Positions 11,851 through 23,790 of a DNA stretch of 64,000 nucleotides are shown here, piece by piece (the first letter of the stretch is position 1; each line of letters opens with the position of its first letter). The notes below the pieces were generated by a model. It was not told where the DNA came from. It made no database searches and saw nothing but the letters and a program-made list of their open reading frames with translations. Source of the DNA: Apostichopus japonicus (taxonomy: Eukaryota > Echinodermata > Holothuroidea > Aspidochirotida > Stichopodidae); contig NC_092572.1 of assembly GCF_037975245.1 (NCBI RefSeq), forward strand, positions 34,496,866 to 34,560,865, in the 5' to 3' direction. The position numbers and the translations under genes are program-made.

Positions 11851-13065
11851 TGGGACCTTCGTCAGCAATACTTGGCAGTCGAATGAGAAGTACAAAATGT
11901 GACACAATGAAAGTATGACGCTAGATAAGTGTAAGTTGCAATGATGGAATTAAAACCAAATAAACCATGACTATACAGGAAGCGGAGAAGTTTTGTTAGA
12001 TGCAAAGAGAATTTTTTTTAGATTCTCTTTAAGAGAATCCTACTCCACACACTTGAACATTGGAACCGAAACAGTACCTCTTACTCATCAATTTTTAGAG
12101 CAAACTTTAGGTAAATTGTTTTTTTTACCCCGCTTGACTATATATGAAAAATGCATCAGTAGGGTCCACGGCCCGCTGAGCCCCTAGCATCATCTATATA
12201 GACTTAACCTTTTATGAGAGCTTCTGCCGGGTTTCTTGACCCTTATTTGTATACATGCCTTTTCATTTATTTGAAAAGATATAATTAAAATTAGGCTTAA
12301 TTGGTATTCCGCCTGGAACAAGGCAGACATTTTTGGGTTATGACAATTACACATGTTATGCTCACCTAGTTCTAACAATATAGGTTGTAGAAGACACTTT
12401 CAAGGTCTGTATTCCTTTAGAATAATCTCTTTCATGTTTAAGAAGCATAGATGCAACATGGTGCTATTTTTGGCATCAAGGGCTGATTTTTCCCACTTAT
12501 TGCTAATCATTTGAATATTGGTAAATGCATTTTGGGAAATGCATCTTGGGAATTCCCCTTCCCCTCCCCCTTCCCCCACAAAATCAAACAAAAGGTACCA
12601 CAAATGTTGTGATCTGATATTTAACTTTAATCAAAGGCATATTGTTTACTTAAAAATATCCTGGAACACAAAGATTTTGGCATTGGAAATTGCTACAGAA
12701 GCAATCTAATTAAAAAAAAATTCTCAGGGAGGACCCCCAGTCCCCACGCAAGGGCTTTGCACCTTCGACACTCAATGTGATAATGACATTATGTCGCTAG
12801 CATAAGTCAAAACATTTTTTATTTAACCTTGGAAATGTGTTTGCCCCTGCCATGCAAGCTTTCTGCGGATGCCCATGGATATACCACCCTTTTAGTGAAA
12901 GGTTTTGCCTTGTTAAAATCAAACATTCTGTTTCCCCCTCCCTTCCCCCTCCCCCCTTCACAGCACAGAGAAGCACAGTACAGTACATGCCCACATAGCT
13001 GGAATCCATCTTTCAATGAGGTAGACACCCAGCTTGTATACACAGAGAAACATGCTTGGATTGTT
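11851..13065. other. no gene seen
   Basis: AT-rich sequence separating two copies of the 142-bp-repeat element. Pyrimidine-rich patches lie at 12549-12580 and 12930-12957. Nothing coding is supported. Confidence 0.5.
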
Positions 13066-15340
13066 TTAGTCTGGGAGCCTGTCCCATCTGATTTCACCCC
13101 ATTTAGCCCAGAAGGTTTGACCCCTTAAAGTTACTTAGACCATCTAGGTCATTCACAAAAAAATTGTCAGCTCAACCCCAGTGGTCGGGTTCAGACCCCA
13201 GACCCCCTGAAAAAAAAACCCCGGGCGGGTAAATTTCACCCCATCTAGCCCATGGACCAAACTTTGTCAGAAGGAAGTAGTTTGGTTTTACATTACAAAA
13301 AAGGCAAAACTGACAAAATTCCTGGTCGGGAAGGGGTTGTCAGACCCCCCACTAAGTCACCCCCAGTCGGGTTGATTTCACCCCATCTAGCCCATGGACC
13401 AAACTTTGTCAGAAGGAAGTAGTATGGCTGTACATTACAAAAAAGGCAAAACTGACAAAATTCCTGGTCGGGAAGGGGTTGTCAGACCCCCAACTAGGTC
13501 ACTCCCAGTCGGGTTGATTTCACCCCATCTAGCCCATGGACCAAACTTTTGCAATACCAAACTTTGTCAAAAGGTAGTTGTATGGATGTACATTACAAAA
13601 AGTGCAAAACTGACAAAATTCCTGGTCGGGAAGGGGTTGTCAGACCCCCCACTAAGTCACCCCCAGTAGGGTTGATTTCATCCCATCTAGCCCATGGACC
13701 AAACTTTGTCAAATGGAAGTAGTGTGGATGTACATTACAAAAAGTGTAAAACTGGCAAAATTCCTGGTCGGGAAGGGGTTGTCAGACCCCCACAAAGGTC
13801 ACCCTCACCCAACCCCAAAAGGCGGGTTGATTTCACCCCTTCTAGCCCATAGACCAAATTTTGTCAAAAGAAGGTAGTATGTCTGTACGTTAAAAAAAAT
13901 GGATATCTGACAAAATTGCTGGTCGGGAAGGGGTTGTCAGACCCCTACAAAGAGCCCCTACCCAGTGTCTTTTACCCATGAACTGAGATGATAAACATAT
14001 AAACATAATTATTACAAAAATAAATATTTAATGATTATATTTATGAGAGGAGATATTCTATGTAATTCAAAAGAGCCTTCAATGTCCATTATGGCTTGCC
14101 TTTCTTAATTGCTTCATCTTTTTTGGTGACAAGCGGTCCAAAGTTGCTAGGCAAGGAAGTGACTGAAACACAATGATGCTCTTGTTTTTGTTAAGTTTAA
14201 AACATTTTGATTATTTTTTTTACTAGAGCACAGGTCTAAGTAAAAATTATGGGTAGGCATCCCTGGCCTAATAAACATACTGATATAGATGAGAATCTTG
14301 TGGGAGGAGTTTCTCCTGCCTTTTGCTGGAAATGTTTTAATTCATAAGACAATACATTGACCCTCTTTGTCTTATGTCTGTATTACTGTACAACCTTGCC
14401 CACATCCTGTTATGTGACCATAGTTGGTCCTCCACTTTCACCAAATTGCTCTATTCCCATGTTTTATTCATGTAAAAAAATAAGACCTGCTATAGTTAAT
14501 GGCCTGCAACCCAGTTATCTGCTTGGTCCCATAATATATGGTGTTACAGCAGAGGTGGAACAAAAAAATATTGGGGACCCTTTGGCATATTAGATATCGT
14601 TAATAGGAACATTCTTCTAATTTCTGAAGCCTTTTCAAATAGTTATAGATATGCCAGGTATATAATTGGTTAATCAAAGAAGTTTATTGGGGGGGGGGAG
14701 GCTTGACCACTCAATTATATTATTGAAGCTGCCCCCCTCCCCTGCTTCAGCTGTTTTTGTGTTACGAATGCATACTTCCCTTGTGCAATTGTTTTCATTT
14801 CATTTTTGGCATTTCCTTAAATATGTATCCTATGGGTTAGATTACTATAGTAGCTCACATTGTACTATTGCAACCAATAATTAAGTACTCATATTGTTTC
14901 TTTTTAAACCTACAATTGGTAACATATGCCAGTATAAAGATTATTTGGTTGAAATCAAGGAATATTTACAAAATCTGGAAGTTTAATTTGATTTACATCA
15001 TAGGTGAAAAGGCAGTATTCCCCCCCCCCCAAAAAAAAAAAAAACCAAGAGCATATTTCAACTATTTGATCTGTATTTAGTGTCTGATTTATGGGGTGTT
15101 GTGGCGGGTGTACCCTTCCCCTTTCAGACCACCCCAAAAAAGTTGTGTTCCAGACAAGAATGCTGGAAAATAAGTGCATTATTCAAATCGTGCAGACACT
15201 ACTACAACAAATGTCACCCTCACCCACTCCAAAAGGCGGGTTGATTTCACCCCATCTTAGCCCACAGACTTAACTTTGTCGAAAGGAATTAGTATGTCTG
15301 TACATTAAAATAAAGGAAAATCTGACAAAATTGCTGTAAA
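13066..15340 (+). mobile_element. 142-bp-repeat element, copy A (left arm plus core)
   Basis: Begins TTAGTCTGGGAGCCTGTCCC, as copy B does at 30477. About six units of the 142-bp repeat reach to about 13950, followed by a core of about 1.25 kb (13950-15195). The core is nearly identical to 31645-32893, differing in homopolymer lengths and a few small indels. At 15200 the core joins about 140 bp of repeat that matches the inner part of B's right arm (33840-33975) but in the opposite orientation. Copy A is therefore rearranged or right-truncated, with no inverted right arm. The core has no recognisable protein. Confidence 0.85.
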
Positions 15341-15344
15341 TTGC

Positions 15345-15378
<34 letters not shown>

Positions 15379-15379
15379 A

Positions 15380-15419
<40 letters not shown>
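15341..15419. repeat. (TA)n microsatellite
   Basis: TA dinucleotide repeat with short AAATA interruptions, immediately after copy A of the 142-bp element. Confidence 0.95.
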
Positions 15420-15420
<1 letters not shown>

Positions 15421-15974
15421 TGCAGTAGCTTGCCCGAATCTTTTTCAAATTTTTGCCCAACATTTCCATGATTTTTTTTATTTAGCATCATGATGCCCGA
15501 ATATTTCCGTGTAACACCACCGTAAGCGCAGCTGATCTGGGCTACCACGCTTTTTGCACGATCAAATTTTTTTCTAACTAGCCAACTGTATACCCACCAG
15601 GACATCCCCGACATGAGTGTATGTAAGAAACATTTTCTTTTTCATGGATGGTGGGGGGGGTGCCTACAAGCCTAGAAGTACAGGATTATCATATTCTTTG
15701 TTATATTTTATACTTTTTTTGTTAGACAAATTTCAGTCTCACCCGACACAGCGACATTATCCTGCCTACGTGTTGTTGAGCAATGAATGTTTTTCTGGAG
15801 GTAGCTGAGTACTGTGTTAAAATAATAAATATGGTAACTAAGTAGGAGCTTAAAAAATATACTGTCCTATTTTTCCCCTACAAAGTGATGTTACAATTTT
15901 TTATTCTTCTAATTTACCAAATTTTTGGGGAAGTGTAAATTTCTAAAACGTGAGATAAAATATAAAATGAAGAA
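15420..15974. other. no gene seen
   Basis: Mixed sequence containing a G run at 15651-15660. It includes TGCCCGAAT phrases resembling the CATAGGCGTA hAT-type family (see 27452-27935), so part is probably a decayed copy. Confidence 0.4.
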
Positions 15975-16165
15975 TGTTTAGATGTAACTTGCAAGGCCTC
16001 AGAAGTGCCGTTTCCGGCAATCTGAGAGGCATTTTTTGCCAAAAATTTTCTTGTGTGCTACTTGCCAACCGATGGTGGCGCTCCGCTGAGATAGTGTCAC
16101 AGGAACTTTCGGGCACAAAAAGTTTTGCCCCCTCCAAACTGAAATGGTCCTGTACGCCTATGCAA
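15975..16165 (-). mobile_element. hAT-family fragment
   Basis: Read in reverse it starts CATAGGCGTACAGG, then GCGGAGCGCCACCATCGG, CCGGAAACGGCACTTC and AGGCCTTGCAAGTTACATC. The last part matches the inner side of the right core in the 5.49-kb element (about 34885-35000). One end of the element is present; no target duplication was found. Confidence 0.65.
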
Positions 16166-17230
16166 TAAAGGCAACATTTAAAGCAACATTACTACTACAT
16201 TGATCATCCTACAGTAAGTAGAGTGCTATAATTTGGGGACTATACAGACTACCTTTAAGTAGCCTGGTAAATCACAACCATTTACTAGTTCAATTTCCAT
16301 TGTTACAGGTTCATCTGGCTCCTATGGATAGGTACATTGATTGCCTGTCCTAAACTATTCAGGCATAACAAAGAACCCACTGTTAGCCCTACTGAATTTA
16401 GTGTGGCTCACAGACAACTAATCTGCTAAGCTTCTTAAGTTCTGGCTAACTTTCTGTCAACAATAAAACTAAAGTGAGAGCCTATATTTAAAGAGATAAA
16501 CTAACTAGTACTGCATGTTAGCAAGTGTTTAGTGTATAATTTGTTAAATAGTGTACAGTGCTAGATTTTACTGTAGATAAATTCAAAGCAAACAATTGTG
16601 TATTATGGTGCCTAAAATATTTGAAAGAATTAAGACGTGTAATAATTTGAAAATATTTGTTGAAATGTTTTACTTTTCCCAACTTATATCACTGAAAACA
16701 GATCCATATACCTATGACAAAGAAATGATAGGCTTACTATAGTGTTCATTTGGGATGCACAGAATCTTCTCAGAACCCAATCTTCTAAATTCTTAATGTT
16801 ATGCTGTATTGGCCCCAAATATGCCAGATATTCAAATATGGTCACATTTGATCAAAATTCTTAAACTGTTTTATTACCACCTTGGAGGAAATGTACCTCA
16901 CTGGGACATTCAGTCTTCTTATGTGTTCATTTCAAATATCTGAGAACAATTTGGCAAGTAAAGACCTCCAGGAATGTACTCTTTGGAAACTTCTAGCAAT
17001 TATAGAGTGCTTTACTTTGGGGCCTATACAGACTTTTCAGTTCCTTGCTATTACTTTCTGTTAACTACAGTACATATATGACTAAAGTGGAATCAGAGGC
17101 CTATTTTTAAAGAGATTAACTGGTACTGCATGGTAGCAATTGTATATAGTGATTACTTTGTAAAAGAGTGTAGTGAACTTGTGCAGAGCTAGAAAAACAT
17201 AGATAAATTCATACCATGTTCATTTTATCC
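16166..17230. other. no gene seen; an old internal duplication
   Basis: AT-rich. Segments near 16230-16560 and 17000-17200 share phrases (TATACAGACT, GAGATTAACT, TACTGCATG-TAGCAA), suggesting an old tandem duplication of roughly 600-700 bp. No coding signal. Confidence 0.45.
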
Positions 17231-17743
17231 TCATTAACGGTGACATCCCTATGTTCCGAAGTCTCTATGTTCCGACGTCTCTATGTTCCGACAATTTGTT
17301 TGGACTCTTTAATTTTTTTTGACCAAAATTTTTTCTGACCCAATTTTTTTTGGGAGACTCAATCTTTTTGGTCCCCCATTTTTAGGACCAAATTTTTGGG
17401 GGGACTTAATTTTTTGGGCCCCAAATATTTGGGGACCCAATTTTTTTGGGGGGACTCAATTTTTTTGGACCAACATTTTTTCTGACCTACCTTTTTTTGG
17501 GGGACACAATTTTTTGGACGCACCACAATTTTTTTCACGAAAAAGAAGGGCCCAAAGTTTGTTATAAGTTTGTTTTGGTCCGAAAAAAGTTGGTCCGAAA
17601 ACATGTTGGTCAAAAATTTGGGTCCAAAAAAAGGTAAGTCCGAAAAAATTTGGGTAAAAAAAATTAGAGTCCAAAAAAATTGTCGGAACATAGAGACGTC
17701 GGAACATAGAGATGTCAGAACATAGAGATGTAACCTCATTAAC
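17231..17743. mobile_element. foldback element FB-1 (TATGTTCCGA arms), intact
   Basis: The element spans 17239-17735 between perfect 8-bp direct repeats TCATTAAC (17231-17238, 17736-17743). Termini are inverted: GGTGACATCCCTATGTTC and, from the right, GGTTACATCTCTATGTTC. Each outer arm holds three copies of a 16-bp phrase (TCTATGTTCCGACGTC). Inside these, the left half has T-rich GGACCAATTTTTTT phrases and the right half has the complementary GGTCCAAAAAA phrases, so the whole 497 bp can fold into one hairpin. There is no room for a transposase. Confidence 0.9.
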
Positions 17744-18745
17744 AGTACTAATATAAATGGATGCAGATCCTTATATATACCTTTGGTGAAGAACTGATAG
17801 GCTTACTATAGTGCTGATGTGGGATGTGCAGATATAACATTATTGTTACAATTAATTAATTATAACTGAGTACTTGCATTTCATTTAGTGGACTGCTGAG
17901 TCCAAGGCCCCCCGAGTCCCAGTCCAGCAAAAGTGGACCCGAGTCGGGACTAAGGTCCAGACTACAGCGTTGATATTTAGAGCATGGAGAATGGGGGTAC
18001 CAGGGAATAATTTAGTGCTCAAATTTTGCGTAGCAGTTCTGAGGTTTTTCATTTCTTTAGCTTAAAATCGTTGAAAACACTAGGGTTATGCATGCAAAAA
18101 AACTGCTACACAATTTTTCCATTGGTGTAGGAATTTGACCAGATTGTGTAGCAAAATGAGAAGGGATACTGGATAAATTATTTGCTGGGTATAGTGCAGA
18201 CAAAGAAAATACTAAAGTTGGGCTTTCCTGCAAGAGGTCCTGTGCCAATGACAGCTGGTGGGGTTTGGAAACAACCAGTTACCATGCACCACAAACTCAG
18301 ATATTAACAAAAGGGACCATCATCAGGGCCCCCCAGTCCCCTACATGGCCCCCAGTCAGCTCATTTGGCCCCACCCCCAATAAAGGTCCCTATTTCGGCA
18401 TTTAAAAGTAAATTTAGAAGATAACACAAACCTAAGAATTAATTTACACATGACATCTTATGGCATTTATAAGCTATGTCTACCATCAGAATGCCATAGC
18501 AAACTTTAATATTTCGTTGTTGCCATAACAATGACTAAACCTCATCGACCTCCAGATCGGTATGATACTATGACACTCCAGTGCCACCTTCAGTTTCGCA
18601 ACAAAAAAATTACTAGGCCGCCTAGCATGCTTTTACTACTACTATAAAAATGCGAGTATTGTAAGTTGATGTTTTTTTTAACAATTGAGTCGGCATTTTC
18701 AAATAAACAAGTACTACTGGCCTGGGAAATAACATATACATATTG
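17744..18745. other. no gene seen
   Basis: Contains a GGACTGCTGAGTCCAAGG / GGACCCGAGTCGGGAC patch near 17890-17965 that looks like a decayed transposon end. A C-rich patch at 18320-18380 is similar. Otherwise AT-rich. Confidence 0.4.
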
Positions 18746-19335
18746 CACCAAAATACAAGGAGGTTTCTAAAATCCAAAAATTTCTCAATAGACACCCCTC
18801 TCCACACACAACCATAGTGTACTAGTAAATAACATTTTTAAAATGGGGTGCTAAAGGGGAATCCCTCCCCTTATACTCCTCCCCACGTTTCCTACACCTA
18901 ACCAGTACTGTCTAATAACCTATTTTATTGCACCATATCTCATCTAGGAGCTTTCTAAAATCCAAAAATTCTCAAAGAGGGAGGGGGACACCCCTTAATC
19001 CCCTTGCACCCCTCCCCCAACTTTTCTCCACACAACAAATACTGGGAAATTACCTATAAATATTGCACCATAGTTCATCTAGGTTTCTAAAATCCAAAAA
19101 TTTCTCAAAGGACATCAATCTCCACACACAACCATAGTACTAGGGAATATCCTATAAATATTGCACCATATTTCATCTAGGTTTCTAAAATCCAAAAATT
19201 TCTCAGAGGACACCCCTCCCCACACACAACCATAGTACTAAGGAATATCCTATGAATATTGCACCACATTTCATCTAGGAGCTTTCTAAGATCCCAAAAA
19301 TTCTCATAAAACATGTCATCTCAAAAAAAGTTTTG
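18746..19335. repeat. degenerate tandem repeat, about 100-130 bp unit
   Basis: Five imperfect units, each containing ATTGCACCATATTTCATCTA, GGTTTCTAAAATCCAAAAAT, TTCTCAAAGGACACCCC and CACACAACCATAGTAC. The later units are about 100 bp apart and the earlier ones more. Related units are at 40107-40385 and in part near 23130-23220 and 30100-30150, so this is also a dispersed family. Confidence 0.8.
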
Positions 19336-19339
19336 ATGC

Positions 19340-20515
19340 AATTTGCAATGCCTGGGAAGTACCATGTAACACCATTACAGGCAACCTGGGGGGGGGGGAG
19401 GGGGTCTGCCCTATATCCATAAGGTCCGCTATTCATAAGGTTCATTGTTCATAAGGTTCGTTATTCATAACAAGCATTATTTTTACAAAAAGGTTCGCTA
19501 TTCATGATGGAAATAAAGTTCGTTATTCAAAATAAAAAGGGATCATAATTCATAAGGTCCAGTATTCATAATGGAAACAAAGGTTCGATATTCATAATGG
19601 GCAAAAAGGTTCGTTATTCATAATGGGACAAAGGGTTCGTAATCCATAATAGACAAAAGGTTTCGTTATTCATAATGGAAAGAAAGGTCTGATATTCATA
19701 ATGGAGCGAAGGGTCCGTTATTCAAAATGGGAAAAAAGGTTCGTTATTCATAAAAGGAGAAAGGGTCCGATATTCATAATTGAACAAAGGGTTCGAAATC
19801 CGTGATGTGAAAAAAGATTCGTTATTCATAATAGGAGAGAAGTGCGTCATACAATTGCAAAAGACGTCCTCTATTTTCGCAGACGCCTATAGTGTTCAAC
19901 CACTGGCCTCAACATACTTTTTATTCATAGAGGGGGGACACAGGGGGCACAACTGTCCTATGGGGGGCACCACCAGATGGTGGGCGGATGCATAATTTTG
20001 CAGAGAATATGAGCCACACACTATCAACACCATGCTTCACCCTATACCCCCTGCAGCAAAACCTACATTTTCGACATATTAACGGCATAAACTTGTACGT
20101 TTCCTAAAGGGGGTCCTTCTCCTCATTGTGAATGATACTGAACCTTTTCGGCTATGCCTATTATGAATATCGAACCCTTCGTCCTATTATGAATAACGAG
20201 CCTTTTTTAATCATTATGTATATCAAACCCTTTTACCAATTGTGAACAACGAACCTTTTTTTTTCATTATGAATAACAAACCTTATGAACAATGAACCTT
20301 TTGGCTCATTATGAATAGCGAACCTTATGAACAATGAACCTCATGGATATAGAACCTAATGAATATCGGGCTGTCACCACCTGGGGGGCATTTTGGCATA
20401 GATTTTCTTGGTACACTATATTCGCCAACTGATTGTGGCCCTTCGCTTAGATGGTCCCTTTTGTGAAATGGCCACCCCCCCCCCCACTTAGAATTTCTCA
20501 AAAAAGGCCCTGACC
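19340..20515 (-). mobile_element. hAT-family fragment interrupted by FB-2
   Basis: The outer parts (19340-19391 and 20379-20515) together give the usual family order in reverse: GAAGTACC, CCTGGGG, GGCATTTTGGC, then CGCCAACTGATTGTGGC, CTTCGCTTAGATGG and a C run. The middle is occupied by FB-2. The hAT-type fragment was therefore already present when FB-2 inserted. Confidence 0.65.
19384..20386. mobile_element. foldback element FB-2 (TTCGTTATTCATAA arms)
   Basis: Left arm 19415-19842 has about 20 imperfect copies of a 20-22 bp phrase (AAGGTTCGTTATTCATAATGG). Right arm 20120-20370 has the same phrase inverted (CATTATGAATAACGAACC). Ends are GGGGTCTGCCCTATATCC on the left and GGTGACAGCCCGATATTC from the right. 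Probable 8-bp duplication ACCTGGGG (19384-19391, 20379-20386), although a G run blurs the left border. The central 280 bp is unique and has no recognised gene. Confidence 0.82.
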
Positions 20516-20549
20516 ATCATTGTGGTACTAACTAAGTGGAACACCTTCA

Positions 20550-20660
20550 TCGGTTGGCCTTTAGCATATAACAAAGAAATATTTTGCCAAAAATGCCTTC
20601 CAGACTGCCAGAAACAGCACTTCCCATGCATTGTCAGTTGCAGCTAAACCCTCTGTATTT
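20550..20660 (+). mobile_element. hAT-family core fragment, opposite orientation
   Basis: Contains ATCGGTTGGCC, AATATTTTGCCAAAAATGCC and CCAGAAACAGCACTTCC in the plus orientation, facing the fragment at 20379-20515. The two form a loose inverted pair and may be the two halves of one element or a head-to-head insertion. Confidence 0.5.
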
Positions 20661-22189
20661 TGACATCATCTCATGTTTTAAATATTTTGACATCCATAAA
20701 ATAAAAGTTTAATAAGCTTTTATATTTACTTTTGGTTACAATTGTTACATCAATAACCAGACATATAAGGCACACTAGGGCAGGATGGGGGTACATAGCA
20801 TACTGCCTAGGGAAAAACCCATATGGGAAGTTAAGGTATAAATCATTTGTACAGAGTATTATTATTATTTACACTAGTGAGTATGTTTAAAAGCCCTAAG
20901 GTTTTTATTACTTTCTCTTTGAACACTTTATGGGATCCAGAGACCCCCTGCAGGCTCTGGAAGCTATATGGATTAGCTGTCCCTTAAGGCTTAAAATGGT
21001 CTAATTTCATCCAATCAGCTGAAATTTCATTGATGGACCATGTTAATTACATGGTCATTAATGGTCTTTCAATACAACACATTTGTTTCAAGTTTACCCT
21101 TCTTACCATGCTCACAGACACATTATTTGCAAAGGTTACATCAGTTACACTTTTCTGAAGAATTAAACTGGCCAAATTGACCAAAACAATCCAAATACAC
21201 TTTATTTAACCTTAATAAAGCTTCCTGTTAGAAAAACCTAGTTGTTACAAGATTTGACCATGGGTGGAAATGTTGGGGCTCCAAGGAAGAATGAATAAAA
21301 TAATAAATAAATTAAAAACATAGAGGGGCGTGTGAGGGTTCTCACCCCCACACCTAGATTCAGCAATGGTACACGGGTAAATATCATCACTTTTATAGGT
21401 ACTGGGTGTGTACTGAATAATTAAAGGCATATTTTGCATTTAGTTTGTTTTATTTTTTATTTCTACTGGCTTTCACTGTTATACACTACCCTACAGGCAG
21501 TGATCGAAATAACAAAATAAATAAATTTAGGAGGTCCCATGAGCCTGATGCCCCTAAAACATACAAGGGGCCCTAGAGATGAACAGTGACTAGCCCAATC
21601 CAAAAGGTGACAATAATAAACTTAAACCCTTTTAAATCATGCCCAATCCGTAAAATGTTATCCCAAAATTTGTGCAACTCAACCAGCTGGATGTATCGTT
21701 ACAAATAAGTGTAAATGCTGAAGGCAGTTTCAACTATCCCGAAAGATTGAGCAGAAAACTTCTGAAAGTATATCATAAAAAATAAATAAATTTGAATGTT
21801 GTACAAAATGCAACTGTTTCATGGAAACAAGGCTCTAGTTCATCCATTCATAAATACTAGAACACCAGAGCTGTTGTTTTTTAGTGGAAAGGAGAACAGA
21901 CTTTTTGTCATTCATGAACACAAGAAACAGGTGTTTGCGTAGGATACAATGGGTCTATATTGAGAGTTGTATTGTGAATGATATTACAGTCTCCATATAT
22001 TTGCATTGACATTGGAAAATTAAGTATTTTATTTCAAAGAAACAAAGGGGGTGGGGTGGGGGCGGGGACAGAGAATCATAGTTTAGATTCAAATCAATTT
22101 TTGAATAAAATGTGTTAAGATTTAGACCAAAACATGTGGTGTATGCATCAGCTGTATAGATGACATCCTAACTCGAGCCTAGCCTCAAT
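20661..22189. other. no gene seen; AT-rich
   Basis: AT-rich sequence with a G-rich patch at 22047-22068. Short open frames only, with no recognised element. Confidence 0.55.
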
Positions 22190-22441
22190 TTTTTTTTTTT
22201 TTTTTCGGAGAACAATTTTGGTCTGGAAAAATTTTGTGCAGAAAAATGTTGGTCCAAAAAATATAGTCCACAAAAATTTTGGTCCAAAAAAGTTGGTCCC
22301 AAAACATTTTGGTCCCAAAACAAAAAATGTTGGTCCAAAGAAAGTTGGGTCCGAAAAATTGGGTCCTAAAAAATGTTGGTCAAAAAAAATTCCGTCCAAA
22401 AATTATTTTGTATTGTCGGAACTGTATAGTGATGTCGAAAA
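22190..22441. mobile_element. half of an FB-1-type foldback element
   Basis: After a T run, GGTCC-AAAAAA-GTTGG phrases repeat about ten times and end in ATTGTCGGAACTG and GATGTCG. This is the same order as the right half of FB-1 (17570-17735). The matching left half is absent, and FB-3 begins directly after it. Confidence 0.7.
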
Positions 22442-22664
22442 TAAAAAGGTCCGCGAGACCGAAGGTCCGCGAGACCGAAATTAAGAAAAAGGTCCGCGAG
22501 ACCGAAGTTCCGCGAGACAGAAGTTCCGCTAGACCGAAGTTCCGCGAGACCGAAGTTAATTAGGGGTCAACTTTTAACCTCTAGCCCGTAACATTTGACA
22601 CAATTTCCTCTAGGCTGTTGGCAATGAACGTCGAGTTGGTAACTTGGTACAACCGAGCTGGACT

Positions 22665-22965
22665 CTAACAACTCCCTGGAACAACTGCCATAGACAATCA
22701 TACACAAATCAAGCATAGTGTTGTATTACGTATTGGCCAATGACATTTGTAGCTTTTAAATATTCATATTATGGGCGAGGTTTATTTGGATCCCAACGAA
22801 AAAATATCTTCGAGAAAAACAAAACAGTTGAAAGTTTTAAATTTTTTGACTTTAATGCCACCATTTGAAGTAAGATTTGAATAGATAAGCTAGTTATGTA
22901 TGTCGTTATGGCATCGTGGATTCATTGAGGTTGAGAGAAAAAAAAAGACGCAAAATGCTGCTTTA
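22665..22965 (-). repeat. inverted copy of part of the 1164-2832 hAT-type element
   Basis: Reverse-complementing this segment gives the order found at about 1655-1965: CATAACGACATACATAACTA, CACCATTTGAAG shared in inverse, GCCCATAATATGAATATTTA, then AACTCCCTGG. Differences are scattered, so the two copies are fairly old. Confidence 0.75.
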
Positions 22966-23265
22966 AAGTCCAGACATTGGACAATAAACAAGAGTCATCC
23001 TACTGGAGAAATTATAAATGAGAACTATGTTTGTCTTTCTGATATAATATATAAAAGAACATGTAAAAGAATTCAAAGAGGAAATAATCTGCTGATAATA
23101 TGATATCATATGATAATGATGAAACTGGAAAAACATTGCACCAGATCGCATCTAAGGACCTTCAATTGTTCAAAAAAATCTCAACAGAGACCCTCCCCCC
23201 CCCCATATCAATCTCAAAATGTGCCCCGCTTTAAATTTCTGGCTACGACGATGTCGTGGGGCCTA

Positions 23266-23655
23266 GTAGGGCCGTGTGGTCAAGTGGTTAAGGCAGTGGA
23301 CTTGTGATCTAAGGATTACAGGTTCGAGCCCTGGCCAGATCATTGCGTTGTGTCCTTGGGCAAGGCGCTTTATCTCCATTGCCTCTCTTCACCCAGGTGT
23401 ATAAATGGGGACCTGCGAGGTAACTTGTAAATATAGTTGCGTGCGCCCGTTTGTGGCTGCACCCTATGGGAAGTCCCCCGGGGGACACGTGGTTGTGGTG
23501 CACTGTGGTGCCCCAGGAGAGATTGATTGAATTGTGCACACTTTGGTGTGTGGGTGTGACAAGTTACCAATGACCAGGGGTTAATAATTATCAGCGCACT
23601 GAGACTTAAGTGTGTATTTGCGCTTTATAAGAACTGTGTATTATTATTATTAGTA
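23266..23655 (+). mobile_element. tRNA-derived SINE
   Basis: The head (about 23272-23340) resembles a tRNA. It has an A-box-like TGGTCAAGTGG, a TTGTGAT loop that would read GTG (histidine-like) and a B box GGTTCGAGCCC. The body follows with CTTGGGCAAGGCGCTTTATC, CTCTCTTCACCCAGGTG and AAATGGGGACCTG, a type of body seen in many marine invertebrate SINEs. The tail ends GCGCTTTATAAGAAC then (ATT)n, like the 3' tails of L2/CR1-type LINEs that mobilise such SINEs. It would be transcribed by RNA polymerase III from the internal boxes. No clean target duplication was found. Confidence 0.88.
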
Positions 23656-23790
23656 ATAGTTTCGGTCTCGCGGACCTTCGGTCTCGCGGACCTTTTTTAA
23701 TTTCGGTCTCGCGGACCTTTCTTTAATTTCGGTCTCGCGGACCTTTTTTAATTTCGGTCTCGCGGACCTTCGGTCTCGGGGAATTCCCCC

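Larger units (their letters stand above)
22447..23790. mobile_element. foldback element FB-3 (GGTCCGCGAGACCGAA arms)
   Basis: Left arm 22450-22557 has about six copies of the 16-bp phrase GGTCCGCGAGACCGAA, some with T for G, plus AATTAAG spacers. Right arm 23660-23780 has about seven inverted copies (TTCGGTCTCGCGGACC). The phrase is itself partly palindromic (GGTCCGCGAGACC). The 1.1-kb interior holds an inverted fragment of the 1164-2832 element and a tRNA-derived SINE. Exact outer ends and a target duplication could not be fixed, so the element may have been extended or rearranged. Confidence 0.75.

Noticed and set aside
17319-17739. Phenylalanine- and lysine-rich open frames in FB-1
   Set aside because: They come from the T-rich and A-rich arm phrases of the foldback element.
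19415-20370. Regularly spaced 21-bp repeats as a CRISPR array
   Set aside because: Units abut with no unique spacers, the second half is inverted, and the sequence is clearly eukaryotic.
23272-23340. Functional tRNA-His gene
   Set aside because: The anticodon stem pairs poorly and the tRNA-like part runs directly into a SINE body and LINE-type tail.
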